From JBGTCY01 sp041748615 (GTDB taxonomy: Bacteria > Bacteroidota > Bacteroidia > Chitinophagales > CAIOSU01): a DNA stretch of 23,294 bases. The notes below the pieces were generated by a model. The model saw only the letters and a program-made list of their open reading frames with translations, did not search any database and had not been told where the DNA came from. The stretch is taken from NCBI GenBank assembly GCA_041748615.1, contig JBGTCY010000250.1, forward strand, positions 1 through 23,294, in the 5' to 3' direction. Positions 15,301 through 22,218 of the stretch are shown piece after piece. The translations under genes were made by a program, and so were the position numbers. The number at the start of each line of letters is the position of its first letter. Position 1 is the first letter of the stretch.

Positions 15301-17191
15301 CGCAAATACCCCGCTAGATTTAAGAGCAATCGCTTCCAACACCTGGGATTTTGGCGCAAATGCAAACCCGGCAACCGGAAATGGCGCAAATGTGACCACT
15401 CAATACACGATTATCGGACGAAAAGACATTACCTATGGCGCGGATGATTACAGGGGTTTTGTGCATATCGCGATTGACAATGCTACTTTCCGTCCTGAAA
15501 TTCAAACGAATGCCACACCAACCGGACCGAAAGAATTCCAGATTTGCGCCCGCGAACCGGTGGATTTCAGCAGCCCGACACCGGCTGTAGATTATAATTG
15601 GGATATGGGCGGTGGCGCTACTCCGAATAATCCTACCGGACAATTCCTGAATGATGTATTATTCAATACTCCCGGAACTTACATTATTCAATTAACCGTA
15701 AACACCGATTGTTGTGGTGAGTCGCAGCCCGATTCAATTACTTTGGTCGTTCTTCCCACACCCACTGTAGAAGTGACGGGTGATTTAACAATTTGTTTCG
15801 GAGATACAGTCGCGCTGAATTTGAGCGGAGCAACTACTTACGATTGGCAACCTGAAGTCGGACCTATCAATACTACCACAGCGACCATCACATTAGTTCC
15901 AACCCTGACTACGGATTATCTGATTGTTGGCTTTGATGCAGCCGGACTTTGTACGGATGAGTTGACCATTACAGTTTCTGTTGATGAACCACCGGGATAT
16001 ACTGCGACCACTCTGCCTGCTTCCTGCGGTAGCACTACAGACGGAAGCGCAACCATTTTGGTGAGTGGCGGAAGCGGTCAATTCACTTATCAATGGGACG
16101 ACCCGCAAAATCAATCAACGCCTACGGCATTCAACCTTGAACCTGGTAATTATTCGGTTACTGTAACAGACGATGTTTCAGGTTGTGTGATTGAGGAAAC
16201 TGTTTTTGTCGGAAATTCAGGAGTGTTCGCTTACATTCAAAACAGCGCCAATGTTACCTGCTATGGCGGCAATGACGGAACCGCCACTGTTGCAGCCAGC
16301 GGAGGTGTTGCGCCATTCACTTATGATTGGGGAAATGGAATTACCACCGAAACCATCACAGGCTTAGCTCCCGGTGAATACACCGTCACACTGACTGATT
16401 CGGAAGAATGTGTATCAGAAGCGACAGCCTACATTTTTGAACCGGATTCTTTCTTAATCAATATGTTCTTCCCGGACAGCATTTGTTTCGCTCCCGGAGA
16501 AGGCATTGCGATTGCCATTGCGGATGGCGGTTCAGGCGGTTATCAATATTTGTGGGGCACTACGCCTCCGCAATCCGGTGATACCATCACTGATTTGGAT
16601 GCCGGATTTTACACGGTGACCGTGACAGACAATAGCGGATGCACCGTGGAAGGCACTGTTGAAGTGGTTACAGGTCCATTGGTGATTGATGCTTTTGCCG
16701 ATACGACAATCATCAGTCCGGGAGAATCCGCGCAATTAGATGTCACGGTAGTTTCTGGCGGTTCGGGCAGTTACATCTATGACTGGACACCAGCGATTAC
16801 TTTGAATGAAAGCGGTGCGCAAAATCCGGTTGCAACACCCTCGGAAGATACAGATTACATTGTGACGGTTACTGATGCAATCACAACTTGTGAAGCAACG
16901 GATACGGTGAGTATTACGGTTGGTGGATTTTTTGGAATTCCGGATGCGTTTACGCCTAATGGCGATGGAGAGAATGATGTTTTTGGAGTAATCACTCGTG
17001 GCGCGGATGTGGTTGTTGAATTCAAAGTTTATAATCGCTGGGGCGAGTTGATACATAATGATGCCAGCGCATGGGATGGCAGCTTCAAAGGTCAGGAACA
17101 ACCGATGGGAACTTATGTTTACTATGCAGTCGTGCAGCGTTTTGACGGGGAAAAAGTAAACCTGCAAGGAGCATTTACTTTGTTGCGGTAA
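12341..17191 (+). CDS. Giant T9SS type B adhesin with beta-helix, Gly-rich insert, PKD-like and SprB repeats
   Basis: 1616 aa. Residues 1-26 are a signal peptide ending AQA. Residues 27-280 form the N-domain typical of Bacteroidota giants (SHAVGVDLSYQCLGNNQYTFTL, YRDCRG, GLCCRNAAITN). Then cadherin/PKD-like sandwiches (~285-385, 392-463, 468-538), a right-handed beta-helix-like region (~548-980; IYVSTTGTGSG, LTIEGGFDP, CADYDIVRCQIIAGNGG) with a huge Gly-rich insert (698-962), PKD-like domains (~1000-1140, 1142-1215), three SprB-type repeats (1220-1292, 1299-1368, 1369-1445: DGSATILVSGGSGQFTYQW, LAPGEYTVTLTD), one more PKD (1446-1527), and a CHU_C/type B sorting domain (1531-1616: PDAFTPNGDGENDVFGV, FKVYNRWGELI, GTYVYYAV). 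Exported by Sec then T9SS and probably held at the surface; role in adhesion or gliding is inferred from SprB similarity. Monocistronic: own promoter candidate and a strong terminator. Confidence 0.92.
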   Translation: MKKTILFVQAILVSFFLLFSIHDAQASHAVGVDLSYQCLGNNQYTFTLVFYRDCRGVSAPSSAGVSIRSASCGVNTTISLARISTREVSPLCPNQQNSSSCRGGSLPGIEEYIYRGNFTLPQQCNDWIISYGLCCRNAAITNLNNPDSRNIYVEAWLDNSGGLCNSSPVFTSLPVPYVCAGQVFNYNHGAVDIDGDSLHYTLINALDASNTPIPYRAPFTPTNPMNTTGGFNFDNNTGQMSFNPAGQQQAVVTILVEEFRNGVKIGSTMRDLQVVVLNCVNTPPVASGIDGTNNFVIDVCTGFPLCFDIFTTDPDAGQNVSISWNGAIPGATFIPTGTPVQNAQFCWTPGFNDVGTYNFTVQVLDDACPIPGTNTYVYTVNVTPNPNPPVSAGPDAQICRGESTQLSATGPANVISYSWTPTTGLDNPNIPNPTATPSVTTTYRVLAIYDDSCASADLVTVTVNPLPDVEVFPQTAVICQGGSLQLSASTSPGATVVWSNGISGNISIVNPTVTGESFTATATNQFGCTAIDTATITFAPPPPAQVCNNIYVSTTGTGSGLTPADPTDLLTAISMSQCNNLTIKMAIGTYTISNPINITSNLTIEGGFDPLSNWDKISLAGATTIFRDAQNPEGPPSARRLVAFYANSANFLRLQDLTIQVIDAPAAPQGEAGITTYGLHLTNCADYDIVRCQIIAGNGGAGGLGITGTSGQNGANGGNASGRNGGTGGCSAWSGCGGNGGQGGGGGFFSGGNGQNGQPGQNGGGAGGQRGSGSTICADGFIGILEGTSPAPGQPGANGTAGTAGTIGPAGTFSGGFFIPGATGGDGTSGTNGLPGGGGGGAGGAALNTNGGGGGGGGAGGQGGNGGGGGNGGGGSFGIYLFNNGANGNIITSNVVSGTPGVGGTGGPGGSGGAGGTRGTGTTSGCDSTPNGDGGNGGSGGQGGPGGTGANGTTGTVQADGGAPLVVQNITFNLVAQPVIVAENVTCANTPLDLRAIASNTWDFGANANPATGNGANVTTQYTIIGRKDITYGADDYRGFVHIAIDNATFRPEIQTNATPTGPKEFQICAREPVDFSSPTPAVDYNWDMGGGATPNNPTGQFLNDVLFNTPGTYIIQLTVNTDCCGESQPDSITLVVLPTPTVEVTGDLTICFGDTVALNLSGATTYDWQPEVGPINTTTATITLVPTLTTDYLIVGFDAAGLCTDELTITVSVDEPPGYTATTLPASCGSTTDGSATILVSGGSGQFTYQWDDPQNQSTPTAFNLEPGNYSVTVTDDVSGCVIEETVFVGNSGVFAYIQNSANVTCYGGNDGTATVAASGGVAPFTYDWGNGITTETITGLAPGEYTVTLTDSEECVSEATAYIFEPDSFLINMFFPDSICFAPGEGIAIAIADGGSGGYQYLWGTTPPQSGDTITDLDAGFYTVTVTDNSGCTVEGTVEVVTGPLVIDAFADTTIISPGESAQLDVTVVSGGSGSYIYDWTPAITLNESGAQNPVATPSEDTDYIVTVTDAITTCEATDTVSITVGGFFGIPDAFTPNGDGENDVFGVITRGADVVVEFKVYNRWGELIHNDASAWDGSFKGQEQPMGTYVYYAVVQRFDGEKVNLQGAFTLLR
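14432..15226 (+). repeat. Gly-rich, partly collagen-like insert in the adhesin
   Basis: Codes for residues 698-962. Three textures: GGxG/GNGG runs, Gly-x-y triplets with proline (GQPGQNGG, GQPGANGTAGTAGTIGPAG), and pure Gly runs of up to 8. Two short non-Gly islands (SFGIYLFNNGANGNIITSNVVSG and the region with Cys 730, 736) look like beta-helix rungs, so the Gly segments are probably long loops off a helix. The Gly codons are mixed (GGC, GGT, GGA), so the tract is not a simple DNA microsatellite. Confidence 0.85.
15998..16675 (+). repeat. Three SprB-type repeats in the adhesin
   Basis: Residues 1220-1445, three ~73-aa units of the classic form: C-G-DG-A-V--SGG---FTY-W ... L-PG-Y-VTVTD---C---. 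They precede the final PKD-like and type B sorting domains, the usual position in gliding adhesins. Confidence 0.85.
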
Positions 17192-17203
17192 TTCCTATTT
17201 CCT

Positions 17204-17244
17204 GAAATAAAAAAGGGTGGCTTGATGTCACCCTTTTTTATTTC
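17204..17244 (+). terminator. Rho-independent terminator, perfect 16-bp stem
   Basis: GAAATAAAAAAGGGTG (17204-17219), a 9-nt loop, then CACCCTTTTTTATTTC (17229-17244): a perfect inverted repeat with A6/T6 flanks, 13 nt after the adhesin stop. The symmetric A and T runs let it act in both directions. It overlaps the upstream in-frame TTG/ATG codons of the next open frame, which argues against those starts. Confidence 0.9.
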
Positions 17245-17278
17245 GATTGAATCATTTATCTATATTCAGCATCATTTC

Positions 17279-17986
17279 ATGCAAACATTTTATCAACCTG
17301 AAATTTTTTCCACTGAAATCATTACCCTTGATGCGGATGAATCAAGGCATTGTCTGAAAGTACTCAGAATGAAACGAGGCGATACTGTTGAAGTAACAGA
17401 CGGCAAAGGGAATCTGTTTACCACTGAAATTATCAATGACAGGGAAAAATTGTGTGAATTAAAAATCATCAGTCAGAAAAAAAATTACGGGAAGTTGGAA
17501 TATAAAACCGCTGTCGGTATTGCACTCACAAAAAATATTGACCGTTTTGAATGGTTCCTGGAAAAAGCAACCGAAATCGGGATAGATACCATCTATCCAA
17601 TGTTTACCGAGCGGTCGGAGCGGTCGAGGCTGAATACCGACAGACTTAGAAAAATCATCGTCAGCGCGATGAAACAATCCGGAAAAGCATACTTGCCTCA
17701 GTTGCATGAGCCAAGAAAATTTCAGGAGATGATGCTTGTTGGTTTCATGACGGACTTGCAAAAGTTTATCGCTACTTGTGAAAGCGGGTTGCCTCATTTA
17801 AAAGACAGTTATCTAAAAGGTAAAAATTCCCTGATGCTGATTGGACCGGAAGGTGATTTCACTGAAAACGAACTGCATCAGGCTAAATCAAACGGGTTTG
17901 AACCGGTCAGCCTCGGCAACTCAAAACTCAGGGTAGAAACAGCCGGAATCGTTGCCTGCCATCTCATTCAGTTAACCAATTTCTGA
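17279..17986 (+). CDS. rsmE: 16S rRNA (uracil-1498-N3)-methyltransferase
   Basis: 235 aa from ATG 17279 (MQTFYQPEIF), the expected RsmE N-terminus. The frame is open further up to TTG 17222, but that extension would begin in the terminator loop and is rejected. N-terminal PUA-like domain (ESRHCLKVLRMKRGDTVEVTDGKG), then the SPOUT/trefoil-knot domain: EKATEIGIDTIYPMFTERS (95-113), SAMKQSGKAYLP (129-140), LIGPEGDF (187-194), LGNSKLRVETA (212-222). It uses S-adenosylmethionine to methylate N3 of U1498 in the decoding site of the 30S subunit. The usual LG-RILR-ETA is LGNSKLRVETA here, a mild variation. Not linked by function to its neighbours. Confidence 0.93.
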   Translation: MQTFYQPEIFSTEIITLDADESRHCLKVLRMKRGDTVEVTDGKGNLFTTEIINDREKLCELKIISQKKNYGKLEYKTAVGIALTKNIDRFEWFLEKATEIGIDTIYPMFTERSERSRLNTDRLRKIIVSAMKQSGKAYLPQLHEPRKFQEMMLVGFMTDLQKFIATCESGLPHLKDSYLKGKNSLMLIGPEGDFTENELHQAKSNGFEPVSLGNSKLRVETAGIVACHLIQLTNF

Positions 17987-18001
17987 CTTTGTTGATTTGA
18001 A

Positions 18002-18031
18002 TTAAAAGCGCTAACATTCGCCCGCTTTTAA
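18002..18031 (+). terminator. Hairpin between rsmE and the serine hydrolase gene, possible terminator
   Basis: TTAAAAGCG (18002-18010), 12-nt loop, CGCTTTTAA (18023-18031): perfect 9-bp stem 15 nt after the rsmE stop and 9 nt before the next ATG. The T4 is inside the stem, so termination may be partial. It would also sit in the leader of the next gene. Confidence 0.5.
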
Positions 18032-18039
18032 CACCAAAA

Positions 18040-19047
18040 ATGAAAAACTATCGGAATTTTTTACTCCCTATTCTATTTTTAATCGCAGGAATATCAGCAG
18101 GATATTTAATCGCTCAATTCACTCAAAAAGCGGAGCCTGAAATTCAGCCTCAAACTGTCGTAAAGTATCAGCAGGAAATGACGGAACAACGCGGAGGCGG
18201 TTATGAATTTATAAATCCGCTCTTGGAATGTGATAATTATTACCCCTCAAAACTATTAGCGTATGTGCAATTGGAAAAAGATTTAAAAAAATATATTAAC
18301 CAACAAATGACAAATGGTTCTGTCAGCCATGTATCCGTTTATTTCAGAGCATTGAATAACGGACCCTGGATTGGGATTAATGAAGACCATAACTATTCTC
18401 CGGCAAGTTTATTAAAGGTTCCGATTTTAATCGCTGCATTAAAGAAGATAGAATCGGATATGTCTTTATTAGATAAGAAATTTGTTTATGACGCTCCGCT
18501 TGACACCAACTACACGCCTAATATTTTAATTGAAAGACTCACACCCGGAAATTCTTATACTGTCAATCAATTATTGGAAAGTATGATTATCAATTCTGAC
18601 AATGATGCGAAAGAATTGATTTTTAAATTAGTTGGTGATGATTTTATTATTAAATCCATGGCAGAAATCGGGTTGAAAATTGATGAGTCAACGCCTTCAG
18701 AGGATTTTGTCTCCGTTAAAACATATTCTTCATTTTTCAGAATATTATACAATGCTACCTACCTGAATCGCGAGATGTCGGAGAAAGCGCTGGAGATGCT
18801 CAGCCGCGCTCAATTCAGAGAGGGAATCCCGGGAAAATTACCCCAGAAAATTAAGGTGGCTCATAAATTCGGGGAGCGGGGTTTTGTAGATTCCAACATC
18901 AAACAATTACACGATTGCGGCATTGTCTATCTTCCCAATTCGCCTTACTTGATTTGTATCATGACGAAAGGAAATGACTTTAACAGGCTCAGGCAGACTA
19001 TTTCAGAAATTTCTTTAATGGTTTATAATCAGGTGAGTGTCAAGTAG
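18040..19047 (+). CDS. Membrane-anchored class A beta-lactamase-fold serine hydrolase
   Basis: 335 aa. Residues 7-26 are one hydrophobic segment (LLPILFLIAGISAGYLIAQF), an uncleaved anchor or signal, so the enzyme faces the periplasm. The Beta-lactamase2-like domain spans ~75-330: nucleophile motif S123-L-L-K126 (SPASLLKVP) and S186-D187-N188 (INSDNDA) fit SxxK and SDN. The third motif is H275-K-F-G278 in place of K-T/S-G. No ExxLN omega-loop motif is evident in the segment after SDN, so the deacylation base of true class A lactamases seems absent. More likely a D,D-peptidase/esterase-like or penicillin-binding protein than a resistance enzyme. Runs tail to tail with the Nudix gene, stops 5 nt apart. 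Confidence 0.8.
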   Translation: MKNYRNFLLPILFLIAGISAGYLIAQFTQKAEPEIQPQTVVKYQQEMTEQRGGGYEFINPLLECDNYYPSKLLAYVQLEKDLKKYINQQMTNGSVSHVSVYFRALNNGPWIGINEDHNYSPASLLKVPILIAALKKIESDMSLLDKKFVYDAPLDTNYTPNILIERLTPGNSYTVNQLLESMIINSDNDAKELIFKLVGDDFIIKSMAEIGLKIDESTPSEDFVSVKTYSSFFRILYNATYLNREMSEKALEMLSRAQFREGIPGKLPQKIKVAHKFGERGFVDSNIKQLHDCGIVYLPNSPYLICIMTKGNDFNRLRQTISEISLMVYNQVSVK

Positions 19048-19052
19048 ATGTT

Positions 19053-19694
19053 TTAATTCTTCATTTTTAGATAGCGTCTAAGCAATAAAAAAATATTCGG
19101 ATAAGTATTTTCAAAAACCTGATTCAATTCAGAGGTTGAAATCCATTCCGCTTTTACAATCGCTTCTTCACGTTGCGGCACAGTTTCGCCTCCCTCCGAA
19201 GTCATCAAATACCAAAATGTTTCTTTAAATTTTTTTTTTCCTGCTTGAATATAAGTGTGATAGGTGCTGCCTAAATCTGAGATAATTTTTAAATTCCCGA
19301 TTCCGGTTTCTTCTTCCACTTCCCGCAACGCGCCATCTTCAGCCGATTCTCCCGGTTCCAATTTTCCTTTTGGTAAATCCCATTTACCGAGCCGGTGAAT
19401 CAACAATATTTTGCCTGCTGGCTCCAGCACCAATCCTCCGGCTGCAAGCAGCAATGCATCATAGTAACCCTTGATTATTTCTAAAACACGCGTTGGATGA
19501 CTACATTTGATTTCAAATTGATTGATTTTTCTTTCTTCAAAATCATTGACCAATTTCTTTAGAATGTCAGCTATTTTATCCTCTTGAAAATCGAACCGGA
19601 TTCCATCTAAGAATATTTCAGTATGAATTAATTTACTGTCTTCGATGATTTCTATTTGCCTGTCGCCAGAAAAAATTAAATAGCTTTGTTCCAT
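19053..19694 (-). CDS. Nudix hydrolase with N-terminal extension
   Basis: 213 aa. Residues 1-80 form a small alpha/beta extension, common in Bacteroidota Nudix proteins coded beside pyrE (from memory). The Nudix domain (~81-205) has the exact box G-x5-E-x7-REUxEExGU at 110-132 (GKLEPGESAEDGALREVEEE ending TGI); REVEEE holds the Mg-binding glutamates. GKWDLPKGK precedes it as usual. Such enzymes hydrolyse nucleoside diphosphates linked to another group; the substrate is unknown. The start codon shares two bases with that of pyrE on the other strand (CATG, 19692-19695). Its own promoter must therefore lie inside pyrE; TATTTTTT on the minus strand about 30 nt up is a weak candidate. Confidence 0.9.
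   Translation of the reverse strand: MEQSYLIFSGDRQIEIIEDSKLIHTEIFLDGIRFDFQEDKIADILKKLVNDFEERKINQFEIKCSHPTRVLEIIKGYYDALLLAAGGLVLEPAGKILLIHRLGKWDLPKGKLEPGESAEDGALREVEEETGIGNLKIISDLGSTYHTYIQAGKKKFKETFWYLMTSEGGETVPQREEAIVKAEWISTSELNQVFENTYPNIFLLLRRYLKMKN
19655..19688 (+). promoter_or_regulatory. pyrE promoter candidate with perfect -7 box inside the Nudix coding region
   Basis: TTTG (19655-19658), 22 nt, TAGCTTTG (19681-19688), an exact TAnnTTTG. The -7 box ends 4 nt before the pyrE ATG (19693), so transcription would start at or next to the start codon, i.e. a leaderless mRNA. The box is made from codons 3-5 of the Nudix gene. Confidence 0.55.
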
Positions 19695-20340
19695 GATTTA
19701 CAAGATTGAGCTAGCCGAAAAAATAGCGGCTGAATTACTGAAAATTAAAGCTATTATTATTCAACCTGATGCGCCATTTACCTGGGCTTCCGGATGGCGC
19801 TCACCGATATATTGTGACAATCGCGTTACGCTGTCACATCCAGTGTTGCGTACATTGATAAAAAACAGTTTGACGGAAATCATCAGCCGGAATTTTGGCG
19901 AAGTGGAATTAATTGCAGGTGTCGCCACAGGCGGCATCGCGCAGGGAGCGCTCGTGGCGGATGCGCTCAACCTGCCATTTGTTTATGTGCGGTCAGAACC
20001 AAAAAAGCATGGCACGGGCAGACAGGTGGAAGGAGAAATCAATCAAGGACAAAAAACGGTCATTATTGAAGACCTGATTTCCACCGGAAAAAGTTCGCTG
20101 GCGGTATTGCCGCCTTTGCAGGAAGCGGGCTGCTCAACCATGGGTATCCTGGCAACTTTCAGTTATGGTTTTGAATTGGCTGAAAAAAACTTTGAGGCCG
20201 CGCGTTGTCCGCTTTACACCCTGAGTGATTATGATACCTTGTTGAAAGTCGCTCTTGAGATGAATTTTATCCGTCAAGATGAATTGCAAATGCTGAAAAC
20301 ATGGAGAGAAAGCCCTGCTACCTGGAAAGCGGAAGTTTAA
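19693..20340 (+). CDS. pyrE: Orotate phosphoribosyltransferase
   Basis: 215 aa, the usual length. N-terminal FTWASGWRSPIYCDNR (29-44) is the PyrE orotate-site signature. YVRSEPKKHGTGRQVEG (98-114) is the flexible catalytic loop with the PKKHG lysines. VIIEDLISTGKSS (123-135) is the PRPP-binding motif. The enzyme joins orotate and PRPP to give OMP in pyrimidine synthesis; cytoplasmic, acts as a dimer. ATG 19693 gives the conserved N-terminus (MIYKIELAEKIAAELLKIKA) and overlaps the Nudix start on the opposite strand, with no room for a leader. Confidence 0.95.
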   Translation: MIYKIELAEKIAAELLKIKAIIIQPDAPFTWASGWRSPIYCDNRVTLSHPVLRTLIKNSLTEIISRNFGEVELIAGVATGGIAQGALVADALNLPFVYVRSEPKKHGTGRQVEGEINQGQKTVIIEDLISTGKSSLAVLPPLQEAGCSTMGILATFSYGFELAEKNFEAARCPLYTLSDYDTLLKVALEMNFIRQDELQMLKTWRESPATWKAEV

Positions 20341-20836
20341 TGAAGTTGTCAAAATAACATTCCCAATTTGAAAGCCTTCATTAGCAGATATTAGATTTTA
20401 GATATTAGATGAATTGAGTTTTTGGAAACGTGGCTAAGTTTTATGACAACCAAATGGTCTTTGCTGACGGAACTCTAAATAAGCCCAGTATGGGCGACCT
20501 TTTGGTAGAAAAAAGGTGCGCAAAAGGATAATTAAGTTATCATTCATAGTAAAATAGTCAGGACAATCCTGACAAATGAGATATGAAACGTCAGTATTGA
20601 GGGTTGGCGAAACGATTGGGTTTATGCCTGAGGGGTTAGCGTGTCCAAAAGCCAACGTGCGTTTGTGCGATTTCAATAAATAGCATTGTAAAAATCAAGT
20701 TGAATTTCTGCTCCTTCGAAGGTAACGAACTCACATCGCGCAACGCTACGAGTCAAAGAAAGGCAGATACGTACAGAGCAAGCGCCAATGCTATTGCCAC
20801 TTTCATTTTTTAATTCACGGAGTCAGGATAAACCGA
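20341..20836. other. ~500-bp stretch without a convincing gene
   Basis: Contains a TTAGA-type repeat (20385-20409), a short hairpin GTCAGGA-CAA-TCCTGAC (20557-20573), and on the minus strand a 17-codon ORF (20806-20753, MKVAIALALALYVSAFL) that looks like a signal peptide and ends in TGA. A minus-strand frame of 80 codons (20676-20434) starts only at TTG and shows no motif. Possibly a decayed gene or an inserted intergenic repeat; no function can be assigned. Confidence 0.6.
20385..20409. repeat. TTAGA-type intergenic repeat, copy 1
   Basis: CAGATATTAGATTTTAGATATT followed by AGA; 22 of 25 positions match the copy at 22219-22243. The unit itself is two GATATTAGA motifs joined by TTTTA. The two copies flank the acyl-CoA dehydrogenase gene in the same orientation. 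Confidence 0.55.
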
Positions 20837-20878
20837 TTGAAAAGTAAATTGTTAATATTGGGATATCAAAAAAACACG

Positions 20879-22072
20879 ATGATGACTACAAATCCTTTTA
20901 CTGAAGAGCACGAACTGCTGCGCGAATCGTTCAGGCAGTTTATGGAAACAGAAATGATACCGCACGCGAGCGAGTGGGAAAAAAACAAAGTGTGTCCGCG
21001 ACATATTTTTGAGCGCATGGGTGAACTCGGTTTTTTTGGTGTGAGCTTTCCGAAAGATGTGGGAGGCAGCGGGATGGACCTGTGGGCTGCGGTGGTGATT
21101 TCTTCGGAACTGGCTTATTCAAATCTTGGCGGGTTGGCGATGTCGCTTTATGCGCATACCTATTTGCCCTTGCCGCTGATTAGCGCGTTGGGAACTGATG
21201 AGCAAAAACAGGATTATCTCATTCCCGCATTGCAGGGAAAAAAAATCGCTTCGCTTGGATTAACGGAGCCGGACGTGGGGTCTGACCTTGCAAACATCAA
21301 AACGCGCGCGGAAGACAAAGGCGACCATTTTTTGGTGAATGGCGCAAAGATGTGGATTACCAATGGTACGATGGCGGATTTTATTGTGCTGTTGGTGCGC
21401 ACGGGTGAAGGTTATAATCTGAGTTTCCTGTTGTTTGACACGAAAACTCAGGGCTTCTCGGCTGTGCCGGTGCATGACAAATTAGGGATGCACACTTCGG
21501 ACACCGGTCAGTTGTATTTTGAAAATTGCAAAGTGCCTAAATCAGCGTTGATTGGTGAGTTGAATATGGGGTTTTATTATTGCATGAACAACATTCAGGA
21601 AGAGCGACTGATTGCTTCTGTGATGGGGACGTATGGCGCGGAATGGGCGCTGGAAAAAGCGAAACAATATGCCCGCGAGCGTTCGGCTTTCGGCAAGTCC
21701 ATCAATAAATTTCAGGTGATTCGCCACAAGCTCGCGCAGATGGCAATCACGGTGGAAGCCTGTCGCTCCATCACTTTCAGAGCGGTGCAGGAATATATTG
21801 AAACAGGACCTGAAGCGATTAAAATTATCACGATGGCGAAGGCATATGTTTCGGAAGAAAGTTTCAAGGTGATTGATGACGCTTTGCAGATTCACGGAGG
21901 TTGGGGATATCATGAAGATTTTGGCATCGCACGCGCTTTCCGCGATACACGGCTGATGACCATTGGAGCCGGCACCACGCAAGTGATGCACGAAATCATC
22001 AGCAAATTGGTGGTGGATGAAGTAAGCCACCGCAAGCAATATCTCAAAGCGAGAAAGAAGGAGGAAGTATAG
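20879..22072 (+). CDS. Acyl-CoA dehydrogenase, isovaleryl/long-chain-like type
   Basis: 397 aa from ATG 20879 (ATG 20882 directly follows; the upstream TTG 20837 adds 14 unconserved residues). Three-domain FAD fold: helical N-domain with GFFGVSFPKDVGGSGMD, beta domain with LGLTEPDVGSD and MWITNGT (the FAD/substrate loops), and a C-terminal helical domain with GKSINKFQVIRHKLAQM (FAD-dimer contact), LQIHGGWGYHEDFGIARAFRD and IGAGTTQVMHEII. In MCAD-type enzymes the catalytic Glu is in YEGT; here that place reads GAGT, as in isovaleryl-CoA and long-chain enzymes, where the base lies in an ERL motif: E242 in NIQEERLIA is the candidate. Oxidises an acyl-CoA to the 2-enoyl-CoA, passing electrons to ETF. 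Substrate unknown; no other beta-oxidation gene is adjacent. Confidence 0.92.
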   Translation: MMTTNPFTEEHELLRESFRQFMETEMIPHASEWEKNKVCPRHIFERMGELGFFGVSFPKDVGGSGMDLWAAVVISSELAYSNLGGLAMSLYAHTYLPLPLISALGTDEQKQDYLIPALQGKKIASLGLTEPDVGSDLANIKTRAEDKGDHFLVNGAKMWITNGTMADFIVLLVRTGEGYNLSFLLFDTKTQGFSAVPVHDKLGMHTSDTGQLYFENCKVPKSALIGELNMGFYYCMNNIQEERLIASVMGTYGAEWALEKAKQYARERSAFGKSINKFQVIRHKLAQMAITVEACRSITFRAVQEYIETGPEAIKIITMAKAYVSEESFKVIDDALQIHGGWGYHEDFGIARAFRDTRLMTIGAGTTQVMHEIISKLVVDEVSHRKQYLKARKKEEV

Positions 22073-22177
22073 TCGCAGACTGGAGCAGCATGAATTTGTA
22101 GGCTGTCCGACATACATGTATTCTAACCGCTTGTTTTCAATTAGGCGCTTACAAATAAAACTTCCTGACATGTTAGT

Positions 22178-22207
22178 TTTGTTGTAATATATTCTCCCCC
22201 ATCTTTG
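22178..22207 (+). promoter_or_regulatory. Orphan Bacteroidota-type promoter-like sequence
   Basis: TTTG (22178-22181), 18 nt, CATCTTTG (22200-22207; one mismatch to TAnnTTTG). It faces right, yet no plus-strand gene follows; the next gene is on the minus strand and would be transcribed antisense at its 3' end. Confidence 0.35.
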
Positions 22208-22218
22208 CTTTCTGCAAT

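Noticed and set aside
17222..17278. N-terminal extension of rsmE from TTG 17222 or ATG 17225
   Set aside because: It starts inside the loop of a perfect terminator hairpin and adds residues not found in RsmE; ATG 17279 gives the expected N-terminus.
20634..20660. Possible integron attC-like core (GTTAGC...CCAAC)
   Set aside because: Neither half fits GTTRRRY/RYYYAAC, and no integrase or cassette array is present.
20434..20676. 80-codon minus-strand frame (ends CHKT)
   Set aside because: Starts only at TTG, has no recognisable domain or signal, and mixed composition; kept as part of an unexplained spacer.
20837..20878. TTG start of the acyl-CoA dehydrogenase
   Set aside because: Adds 14 residues without similarity to the family; two ATG codons at 20879 and 20882 fit better.
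22112..22121. Palindrome ATACATGTAT after the acyl-CoA dehydrogenase gene
   Set aside because: A 10-bp AT-rich palindrome is expected by chance at this length scale and no regulator gene is near.
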